Assembly: GCA_013694885.1 (NCBI GenBank)
Contig: JACDBO010000110.1
Location: forward strand, 1-6,003
Source: Chloroflexia bacterium
GTDB lineage: Bacteria > Chloroflexota > Chloroflexia > Thermomicrobiales > UBA6265
DNA length: 6,003 bases
Direction: 5' to 3'
Each line of letters opens with the position of its first letter. Position 1 is the first letter of the stretch. Shown here piece after piece: positions 1 through 4,746 of the stretch. The translations under genes were made by a program, and so were the position numbers. The notes under the pieces were generated by a model that was not told the DNA's origin, searched no databases, and saw only the letters and a program-made list of their open reading frames with translations.

Positions 1-98
1 CGGCCTGGGTGGTGCCACTGACACCATTGCTCCCCAGGAGCAACCCAAGCAGAACACCGTGAGCCATCACGGTTTTGGCCTAAGCACTGAGTAGCCAT
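1..98 (-). CDS. Small Cys/His zinc-finger-like protein, C-terminus beyond window
   Basis: Reading the minus strand from the ATG at 98-96 gives an open frame to the window edge (32 codons seen): MATQCLGQNRDGSRC followed by SAWVAPGEQWCQWHHPG. Four potential metal ligands are visible: Cys5, Cys15, Cys26 and His29 or His30, a C-x9-C-x10-C-x2-H pattern. The G..C.....PG..WC..H.P spacing resembles small zinc-binding modules often seen in mobile-element proteins of Chloroflexi and cyanobacteria (my recollection of the family style, not a search). The start is supported by a TGATG junction with the upstream zinc-ribbon gene, whose TGA shares its last base with this ATG, suggesting translation by reinitiation. 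Function is unknown; nucleic-acid or protein binding through zinc is inferred. The rest of the gene lies outside the window. Confidence 0.65.
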   Translation of the reverse strand, partial: MATQCLGQNRDGSRCSAWVAPGEQWCQWHHPG

Positions 99-370
99 CA
101 GGTAAGCACCCCGGCATCCTCGTCATCAGGGGCGACGATCTGAATCAAGCCCGTCGTTCTCGGCGCCCACCGGCCACAGGCCGGGCAGCGGTCGGGCCGG
201 TCAAACGCGATCGGCGTGAGGTTCGCCGGCACGATCTCCACTGTCGTCGTGCCCCAGCTCTGGCACCGCGGGCAGCCCTTCATGCCATAGATCGCGGCAA
301 GGCGATCAAGGCGCCGGCCGATGGCGCGGATCATCGGCGGCCTGACGGTCGCCCTGGTGGTGCGGGGCAT
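98..370 (-). CDS. Small zinc-ribbon protein (two CPxC knuckles)
   Basis: A 90-residue protein with a basic N-terminus (residues 1-30, including RAIGRRLDRLAAIYG, probably helical) and two CxxC knuckles: CPRC at 33-36 and CPAC at 62-65, 25 residues apart. This is the layout of a rubredoxin-type zinc ribbon. The C-terminal tail is acidic (PDDEDAG). It follows the ABM-like gene after 20 bases and overlaps the next gene by TGATG, so the three are probably co-transcribed. The start is uncertain. The ATG at 370 has no convincing Shine-Dalgarno sequence, and Met13 (base 334, MIRAIGRRLDRL) would give a protein that still holds both knuckles. No specific function is recognised; nucleic-acid or protein binding is the usual role of such ribbons and is only inferred here. 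Confidence 0.68.
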   Translation of the reverse strand: MPRTTRATVRPPMIRAIGRRLDRLAAIYGMKGCPRCQSWGTTTVEIVPANLTPIAFDRPDRCPACGRWAPRTTGLIQIVAPDDEDAGVLT

Positions 371-390
371 CGATCTGGTGTGGCGGCGGT

Positions 391-669
391 CTACTCGACG
401 ATCTCGTAGATCTCGGGCGCCTCCCCTTGCCAGCCCGCGGCCACCAACCGCGTGATCGGCTCCCCGAGACGCTCGCGCGCGAACTGCGCGTGCTCCAGGG
501 TGTCGAAGGTGCTCACCGCGACGGACTTCCCGGTGGCGCGATCGACGCCGACCTGGACACTTTGGCAGCCGGGAAGCTCCCGGAGGGCGGCGCTGACGTC
601 AGGCACGAGCCGAATGGTTTCCTCAATCCTGGCGGGGTCGCCTTGACCCCGCGTGATGCGGACGTACAT
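391..669 (-). CDS. ABM/Dabb-like ferredoxin-fold protein
   Basis: A 92-residue protein beginning MYVRITRGQGDPARIEE. The pattern is typical of the antibiotic-biosynthesis-monooxygenase (ABM)/dimeric alpha-beta barrel superfamily: a first strand (YVRITRG), a helix with VPDVSAALRELPGC, then strands SVQVGVDRATGKSVAVSTFDT ('vDr.tGk..svs.w'), a second helix (LEHAQFARERL) and a terminal strand. Members are small dimeric proteins, some oxygenases or heme-degrading, many without known substrate; none can be assigned here. The open frame extends upstream to 816, but the ATG at 669 is preferred. AAGGA (677-681) sits 7 bases before it, and the protein then starts exactly at the domain's first strand. It is the promoter-proximal gene of the minus-strand run down to base 1. 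Confidence 0.8.
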   Translation of the reverse strand: MYVRITRGQGDPARIEETIRLVPDVSAALRELPGCQSVQVGVDRATGKSVAVSTFDTLEHAQFARERLGEPITRLVAAGWQGEAPEIYEIVE

Positions 670-827
670 CGACGGTTCCTTTCCCTCCCTGCACGGGAGA
701 CGTTCGCGCGGTCGGCCGCGGTGAAGCGATGGCGAGCCGGACGGCAGTCTATACCTTCGGGCGGGTCCATGGGTCGCTGACAACCACCCCGGCGGTCCAG
801 TCCGGCGCGCCGACATCAGGAGGGCCT
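670..827. promoter_or_regulatory. Divergent intergenic region
   Basis: This 158-base gap separates two divergently read genes, so it should hold both promoters. Toward the minus-strand gene, TATAGA (complement of 748-753) is a possible -10 and TTGTCA (complement of 778-783) a good -35 match. They are 24 bases apart, too far for a normal pair, so this is weak. A short inverted repeat, CTCCC (685-689) and GGGAG (695-699), lies in the leader of the ABM-like gene; its 3' arm in that transcript overlaps the purine-rich ribosome-binding tract (677-689). AGGAGGG at 818-824 is the Shine-Dalgarno sequence of the plus-strand gene. No convincing plus-strand promoter was found. Confidence 0.4.
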
Positions 828-1388
828 ATGCCGTGGGATCCCGGCGTCTCGAAGCACCTGACTGACGAGCAACTGTGGGCGCTCGTCTGCGCCGATCCGG
901 CCGTGTCGAATCGCCAGCTCGCCGACGCGCTCGGCGCACCGAAGGCGACCGTCGCCTCGGCGCGCTGGCGGCTGCGACGCCACGGCTGGACCTGTCCGGT
1001 GAGCTACGAGATGTGCCGCCACTGTGGTCGGCCGCTCACTCGCCAAGGCAATGGGCAGGAGCGTCGCGCCTACCATCCAGACTGCCGCCCGGTCGCCGTC
1101 CAGGAGCTGCGCAAACCCCGCGACCGACGACGGTGGGACGCGCTCCCCGTCGAGGAGCGGCGCGACAGCTTCGCCCGTGCACATGCCTACATCGATCAGC
1201 ACCAGGAGGCCACGCAGGCCACGGCCACCCAGCGACACGGTCGGTGGACCGCCGAGGAGGATGCCGTGCTCATCGCGCGACACGCTGAACCGGCACATGT
1301 GCTGGCCACCGAGCTGGGGCGGACCCTGTATGGCGTCTACCGGCGACGTGACCGGCTTAGCGACAGAGGGCTGTTGCCGAAGCGCTGA
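828..1388 (+). CDS. Putative DNA-binding protein: HTH, zinc site, Myb/SANT-like segment
   Basis: A 186-residue basic protein with three recognisable parts. Residues 11-50 (LTDEQLWALV...VSNRQLADALGAPKATVASARWRLRRHGW) look like a helix-turn-helix of the 'which genes to sample next' winged type. Residues 63-86 hold a metal-site pattern, CRHC...YHPDC (Cys63, Cys66, His83, Cys86). Residues 138-178 (GRWTAEEDAVLIARH...ELGRTLYGVYRRRDRL) match a Myb/SANT-like fold, with the W-T-x-E-E-D start and a basic recognition helix. All point to DNA binding; a transcription or element-maintenance role is inferred. The frame is open back to 729, but the ATG at 828 has AGGAGGG at 818-824 and the domain begins soon after. 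Its stop faces the DUF3037 gene, 58 bases away. Bacterial Myb-like segments also occur beside HNH endonucleases, but no HNH catalytic motif is visible. Confidence 0.75.
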   Translation: MPWDPGVSKHLTDEQLWALVCADPAVSNRQLADALGAPKATVASARWRLRRHGWTCPVSYEMCRHCGRPLTRQGNGQERRAYHPDCRPVAVQELRKPRDRRRWDALPVEERRDSFARAHAYIDQHQEATQATATQRHGRWTAEEDAVLIARHAEPAHVLATELGRTLYGVYRRRDRLSDRGLLPKR

Positions 1389-1446
1389 GGTCACTTTGCA
1401 AAGCTAAGTTAGAACAGAGTCAGCCGACAGCTGATTCCAGTAGCGC
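1389..1446. other. Convergent intergenic gap with short palindromes
   Basis: This short gap lies between two convergent stops. It contains a perfect 10-bp palindrome CTTTGCAAAG (1394-1403), immediately followed by CTAAGTTAG (1404-1412, 4-bp arms), and a weak hairpin TCAGC-cgaca-GCTGA (1420-1434). None is a canonical rho-independent terminator: there is no long GC stem followed by a T run on either strand. It may still terminate or separate the facing transcripts. It also marks the drop from GC-rich to more AT-rich sequence. Confidence 0.35.
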
Positions 1447-2244
1447 CTAAATCGCTCCGACACGAGACTCTAGGTGCTCAGCTGCGATCGAGGGCTCGGT
1501 AACGACGGTGGCACCAGCCGACTCGATTCTACGGCGGGCGTTATCGTTCGTCTCCTGCAACATGTCGTCCGGCCGGAAGTCGCAAAGGACAATGAAGTCC
1601 ACGTCGTTCTGTTCGGTTACGTCGATGACCTTGTATGCCCTTGCGTCCGCGCGTTCGAGTATGCCCCTCGCGTCTTGGATGTTGAGCCGCAGCACATCAA
1701 GTGCAACGTTTGCGCGAGAGTTAGCGAAGAAGTCCACTGCCCTAGGTGTCCCTGACCGCGATGACGCGAACACGTGGTTCGGTTGAATGGCTCCGCGACT
1801 TACGAGCGGTGCAAGCCGCTTCGCCAATATCTTCATGACGTTTGGTGGAGGGCCGCCACCGGATCGACGGCGGGGCTTCACCACTCGAGCAAGAAGTCGT
1901 TCCATCGTGGCGTTCGTTGCCTCTGGTGAGAAATCCGTGAGGCTTGTAAAACGGGGCTCTGTGAACACCACAGGGAACAACGACCGTTCTGTGAGCAGGC
2001 GAGTCACAGAACCACTTCCGTCCTCATGGGCATAGCTCGCGAGTCGCTCCCGCAGGAAGGGGTCAAGGTAGAGGAGCGCGTCGCGATGCAAATGAGGATT
2101 GTCCCGAACCACGCGTTCTAGCGCTGTGGCGTCAAGCCGCAATTCGCTGTGGCATTCAGTCCAAAGTGCGATGCCGATGTTTATTGGTTCATTGCGGGCG
2201 GGATCGGCGACGTAGCGGATCACGGTGTAGGATGCTGCCTTCAT
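1447..2244 (-). CDS. DUF3037 family protein, partner of the HipA-like kinase
   Basis: A 265-residue cytosolic protein with no signal peptide or membrane segment. The N-terminus, SYTVIRYVADPARNEPINIGIAL (about residues 5-27), is the diagnostic DUF3037 opening: Y-x-V-x-R-Y-x-x-D-x-x-R-x-E-x-x-N-x-G. A linker rich in R, G and P (residues about 123-134) leads to a second part (about 150-265) with alternating strands and helices (AVDFFANSRANVALDVLRL, KVIDVTEQNDVDFIVLCDF). I cannot name a fold for that part. Its ATG overlaps the kinase stop as ATGA, and AGGAG (complement of 2252-2256) lies 7 bases upstream, so the two are translationally coupled. DUF3037 genes are often found next to short HipA-like kinases (from memory). 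The biochemical role is unknown; regulator, antitoxin or co-factor of the kinase is inference. Its GC content is below that of flanking genes. Confidence 0.86.
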   Translation of the reverse strand: MKAASYTVIRYVADPARNEPINIGIALWTECHSELRLDATALERVVRDNPHLHRDALLYLDPFLRERLASYAHEDGSGSVTRLLTERSLFPVVFTEPRFTSLTDFSPEATNATMERLLARVVKPRRRSGGGPPPNVMKILAKRLAPLVSRGAIQPNHVFASSRSGTPRAVDFFANSRANVALDVLRLNIQDARGILERADARAYKVIDVTEQNDVDFIVLCDFRPDDMLQETNDNARRRIESAGATVVTEPSIAAEHLESRVGAI

Positions 2245-3083
2245 ATCGTGTCTCCTTGCAGGGCGGTGAAGGCGTTTGATGATGCGTTGAAGAGTTGGCG
2301 CAGCACCTTTCTCATTTCGATCAAGAAGTCCTCTACCAACCCTCGCTCCGCAACGGGAAGGAACTCTTCGGGTGTTAGTCGAACACAGGTTCGTATTGTA
2401 TCAGCGCCGAGTCCTTCTACTGCCGCGACCGCATCACCGAGAGCACCCGGATTTACGATCGCGTCACGAATGAAGGGCAACATGATATAGCGTTCCGGTG
2501 TCGAGTTGCGCAGAGCCAGTAGATCAGCGGGTGTTTGATTGGGCTGAATAAGGCAACGGCTATGGTCGTTCAGAAGGAGAAATAGCCGATCTTGTCCACC
2601 CGGTCTTCGCTGACGACGGACGATTAGGTTCTGATCGTGGCGGTCTCCATTGCTAACCCAAGCGTCGAAGACAACAAGGTCATAGACGCGATCACGGTTC
2701 TCACACTGTTGGAAAGTATGCTCGGTGATGGCAGGATCCCAAGTACCCTTCTGCATCCATGAGCTCGCAAACAACGTGTTCCCGCACAGATCGACCAGGA
2801 CGAAGTCCAAGACTGGTAGACCGAGTGCGCGTCCGAGCATTGCTGCAATGAACTCGTTAGCCCCGATGTAGGGCTCGTGAGGTGACAGAGATGGTCCTTT
2901 GACGATGTACTCGTTCCCGTTCTCGGCCAGCACATGGCGCGCGCCGGATACCCCGCCACCGACGTAGCCGTGGTCGTCCCATACGCGAAGGCGTTCGGGA
3001 CGAATGACACCAGCACCGCCCATGAGGGGCGAGGTTTTCCATCTCCCAGATGACACGCTTCTCCCATCACTGCTCGACGTCAT
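2241..3083 (-). CDS. Compact HipA-like (HipA_2-type) protein kinase
   Basis: A 280-residue kinase-like protein, much shorter than E. coli HipA (about 440) and lacking its N-terminal subdomain. Visible kinase elements in order: a glycine-rich stretch GGGVSGA (42-48), an ATP-binding lysine in EYIVKG (Lys62), a conserved NE (76-77), the catalytic loop FDAWVSNGDRHDQNLIV (139-155; Asp147, Asn152) and the metal-binding segment LLNDHSRCL (Asp173). All core residues are intact, so activity is expected. HipA relatives phosphorylate tRNA synthetases or other translation factors; the target here is unknown. No HipB-like HTH partner is adjacent; instead DUF3037 follows with an ATGA overlap. The start is uncertain. 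ATG 3083 has no Shine-Dalgarno but overlaps a mini-ORF stop, GTG 3056 has GGGAG 4 bases upstream, and ATG 3023 would also keep the fold. Toxin, defence or housekeeping roles remain open. Confidence 0.85.
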   Translation of the reverse strand: MTSSSDGRSVSSGRWKTSPLMGGAGVIRPERLRVWDDHGYVGGGVSGARHVLAENGNEYIVKGPSLSPHEPYIGANEFIAAMLGRALGLPVLDFVLVDLCGNTLFASSWMQKGTWDPAITEHTFQQCENRDRVYDLVVFDAWVSNGDRHDQNLIVRRQRRPGGQDRLFLLLNDHSRCLIQPNQTPADLLALRNSTPERYIMLPFIRDAIVNPGALGDAVAAVEGLGADTIRTCVRLTPEEFLPVAERGLVEDFLIEMRKVLRQLFNASSNAFTALQGDTI

Positions 3084-3124
3084 TCATCGGAAAACGAGCG
3101 ACAAGCTTGTGCGCGTCTCTTCAT
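3080..3124 (-). other. 14-codon mini-ORF and palindrome between nuclease and kinase genes
   Basis: The 41-base gap between the nuclease stop and the kinase ATG holds a tiny frame, MKRRAQACRSFSDE. Its ATG (3124-3122) directly abuts the nuclease TGA, and its TGA (3082-3080) overlaps the kinase ATG as ATGA. This could pass ribosomes from the nuclease gene to the kinase gene, explaining the lack of a Shine-Dalgarno sequence before ATG 3083. The same gap has a perfect 10-bp palindrome, ACAAGCTTGT (3101-3110), that could be an operator. Both could be chance; no clear ribosome-binding site precedes the mini-ORF. Confidence 0.3.
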
Positions 3125-4327
3125 TCACTCACACCCTACGCCATTCCCATCACCGTCGAATCCATGTGGATCGGGCGGCACGACGGCAAACCCGCTGTAG
3201 CTCACCTGTCCGCAGTCCAGATCGGGCGGCGCCGGTGGAATGCAGACGCCGGGATAGCTGGGATCGCACCCTGTCTGCGCCGGCTGCTGCGGTTCCTGGA
3301 CCGGCTGCTGGGGCTGGGGATCGACCGCGGCCGGCTCCTGCTGCTGCACCGGCTCTTGTGGCTCCTGCGCGGCGACCGGCTGCTCACTGAGCGGCAGATC
3401 GAAGCGACCCTCGCACAGCTCCAGCACGCCGTACTGGTGCTCTTCGGCGAACTCGGCGGCCTGCTCGAAGCGCCGCTCGTGCCGACGGTCGGGCTCGTAG
3501 ACGCGGTGCTCGGCGAAGCCGTTGCGCACCATGACCTCGTTGACCAGGTACACGTCGCCATCCAGCTCGAACCAGGCATACGCCAGGCGCCGGTCGAAGC
3601 GGTCGTACTGCGTGCGGTCGAACTGGAGGTAGAGCGTGCTCTCCGGTGCCACGCTCAGGACCAACTCAAGGAATGCCGTCGCCTCAGCCCCACCGCACTC
3701 GTCCGGGTCGTTGGGGTCGCGCGTCTCTGGGGTATCGATCTGGTAGAGCCGCACCGTCTCGATCTGGTCGTTGCTGGCAATCCGAACGTCGAAGGTGTCG
3801 CCGTCGCCCACGTCGAGCACCGTGGCTTCCTCGGCACCGCGCGGAATCTCGTCGGCCCAGAGCGTCGGGGCGAAACCGCCGAACTCGTCGGGCAACTCCG
3901 GGCAGGCAATGCCGTCCCCGTCCGGGTCGAGGGCGGCGAACTGGTCCTCGTCGGACTCGTAGACCGTCTGCGCCCACACCTGAGCGTCGTAGTCGGCACA
4001 GGCGCCAGTGGATGCCTCAACTTGGTTGACCGGCTCCGTGACGGTGGCAGGCTCGGCTCGTGGCTCAGTGACCGTGGCCGGATCGGGCTGCGTCTGCGGC
4101 ACAGATGCGCTCGGTTGGCCGCCCCCACCCGGCAGCGACTCACAGGCAATCCCATCGCTGTCCCCATCGAGCCCGTTCGGATCGCTCGGGTCGGCAGCTA
4201 GGACCGCCTGTGCTTCCCCCTGACTGCTGAAGTCGTCGCAGTTGAGATTCTGCGCGGATGCGAACGGTGATCCGCCCACGCTGAGCGACGCGAGGACGAG
4301 GAGCACGATTGCGGGGCAGCGGCGCAT
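3125..4327 (-). CDS. Secreted thermonuclease-family (SNase) protein with excalibur motifs
   Basis: A 400-residue extracellular nuclease candidate. MRRCPAIVLLVLASLSVG...FASA forms a signal peptide with a likely cut after about residue 25. Next come two excalibur calcium motifs (DGDSDGIACE, 54-63; DPDGDGIACP, 134-143), separated by a TVTEP-containing linker. The SNase domain (about 165-305) keeps the catalytic set: DGDT (175-178), VRL (Arg193), IDTPETR (Asp198, Glu201) and DRRLAY (Arg246), equivalent to S. aureus Asp21, Arg35, Asp40, Glu43 and Arg87. A P/Q-rich linker (about 320-352) leads to a C-terminal Cys-rich block (GCDPSYPGVCIPP...DLDC) with a third motif, DGDGNGVGCE. The family cleaves DNA and RNA using Ca2+. 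The frame is open to 4375, but Met at 4327 gives a normal signal peptide; neither start has a clear Shine-Dalgarno. Roles in nutrition or attack on foreign DNA are inferences. Confidence 0.93.
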   Translation of the reverse strand: MRRCPAIVLLVLASLSVGGSPFASAQNLNCDDFSSQGEAQAVLAADPSDPNGLDGDSDGIACESLPGGGGQPSASVPQTQPDPATVTEPRAEPATVTEPVNQVEASTGACADYDAQVWAQTVYESDEDQFAALDPDGDGIACPELPDEFGGFAPTLWADEIPRGAEEATVLDVGDGDTFDVRIASNDQIETVRLYQIDTPETRDPNDPDECGGAEATAFLELVLSVAPESTLYLQFDRTQYDRFDRRLAYAWFELDGDVYLVNEVMVRNGFAEHRVYEPDRRHERRFEQAAEFAEEHQYGVLELCEGRFDLPLSEQPVAAQEPQEPVQQQEPAAVDPQPQQPVQEPQQPAQTGCDPSYPGVCIPPAPPDLDCGQVSYSGFAVVPPDPHGFDGDGNGVGCE

Positions 4328-4375
4328 CAGTGGGCCACTTCGGTTGTCGCGGATTGTCCAATCAGCATCCATCAT

Positions 4376-4507
4376 AGCCGTTCGCGCACGCTCGGGTGAG
4401 GGCGAAAACCCCTATGACGACACGGGCCAAAAGTCCTTCCACTTCCCACACTACTTTCGGAACTCTCGGAAGTCTGATAAGATGAGAGGTGAAAGGGGAG
4501 AGCGCCT
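4376..4507. promoter_or_regulatory. Divergent control region of nuclease and integration genes
   Basis: Divergent gap between the nuclease and the excisionase-like gene. On the plus strand, TGATAAGAT (4475-4483) is an extended -10 element (TG-n-TAAGAT) with a poor -35 at normal spacing. It would start transcription near 4490, with GGGGAG (4495-4500) as Shine-Dalgarno 7 bases before ATG 4508. A tandem repeat lies directly upstream (listed separately). No convincing minus-strand promoter for the nuclease was found; if its long start at 4375 were used, the transcript would have to begin in this gap. Confidence 0.5.
4457..4474 (+). repeat. Tandem 9-bp direct repeat at the xis/int promoter
   Basis: Two head-to-tail 9-mers, TCGGAACTC (4457-4465) and TCGGAAGTC (4466-4474), match at 8 of 9 positions. 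They abut the extended -10 (4475-4483) and cover the -35 zone. BldC-type and excisionase-type winged-helix proteins are known to bind head-to-tail direct repeats. The likely ligand is therefore the small MerR-like protein encoded 34 bases downstream, giving autoregulation. This is inference from position and protein type. Confidence 0.5.
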
Positions 4508-4729
4508 ATGGAACCGAGACCGCGACGACTGCTTCCGATCAGCAAAGCGGCCGCCCGCCTTGGGGTTCACCCGGACACGCTGCGGGCATGGGCGGATAGG
4601 GGACTCGTGGCGGTGATTCGAACGCCGACAGGCTATCGGCGGTTCGAACCGCAGGAGATCGAGCGGGTCCGGGCTGAGATGGGTCTGAAGGGGAACGGAG
4701 CGGCCGTGCCGGATGAATCGGCCGGCTAG
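4508..4729 (+). CDS. MerR/BldC-type helix-turn-helix protein, probable excisionase
   Basis: A 73-residue protein consisting of a single MerR-type winged HTH. LLPISKAAARLGVHPDTLRAWADRGLV (8-34) is the helix-turn-helix, and IRTPTGYRRFEPQEIERVR (37-55) is the characteristic wing with the T-x-x-G-x-R-R-F signature. The tail (60-73) is short, with no dimerisation coiled coil or effector domain, so it is not a classical MerR sensor. Its place 17 bases before an integrase gene in the same direction makes a recombination directionality factor (excisionase) the leading call; a BldC-like regulator of the operon is the alternative, and both can be true. GGGGAG at 4495-4500 supports the start. The tandem repeat upstream of its promoter is a likely binding site. 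Confidence 0.85.
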   Translation: MEPRPRRLLPISKAAARLGVHPDTLRAWADRGLVAVIRTPTGYRRFEPQEIERVRAEMGLKGNGAAVPDESAG

Positions 4730-4746
4730 GCCATTAGGAGGCAACG

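Noticed and set aside
27..43. Inverted repeat TTGCTCC-cca-GGAGCAA
   Set aside because: It is short, lies inside coding sequence, and has no second copy or T run; probably chance.
1..67. Out-of-frame minus-strand start giving MAHGVLLGLLLGSNG, resembling a signal peptide
   Set aside because: It lies in a different frame from the TGATG-coupled Cys/His-rich protein, which has a coherent metal-ligand pattern. The hydrophobic run is probably a shadow.
56..76. Hairpin ACCGTGA-gcca-TCACGGT followed by TTT, considered as a terminator
   Set aside because: The stem is only 7 bp, the T run is short, and it falls inside the coding sequence of the partial minus-strand gene.
427..780. Plus-strand frame of 117 codons over the ABM-like gene
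   Set aside because: Composition is that of a shadow frame. The minus-strand protein has a good Shine-Dalgarno sequence and a recognisable fold pattern.
816..1394. Minus-strand frame of 192 codons over the HTH-Zn-Myb gene
   Set aside because: No motif or ribosome-binding site supports it. The plus-strand gene has AGGAGGG before its ATG and three interpretable domains.
1447..3083. Classical HipBA toxin-antitoxin operon
   Set aside because: No HipB-like HTH gene is adjacent and the kinase lacks the HipA N-terminal subdomain. The partner is DUF3037, so the HipBA label would overstate the evidence.
3050..4201. Long plus-strand frame of 383 codons antisense to the nuclease gene
   Set aside because: It is rich in Leu/Arg/Val as expected from the complement of a P/Q/E-rich GC-biased gene and has no recognisable domain. 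The opposite strand encodes a clear SNase with signal peptide and full active site.
4638..4656. GGTTCGAACC, resembling a tRNA T-arm
   Set aside because: It is coding sequence for the conserved wing (YRRFEP) of the excisionase-like protein, with no acceptor stem or anticodon arm around it.
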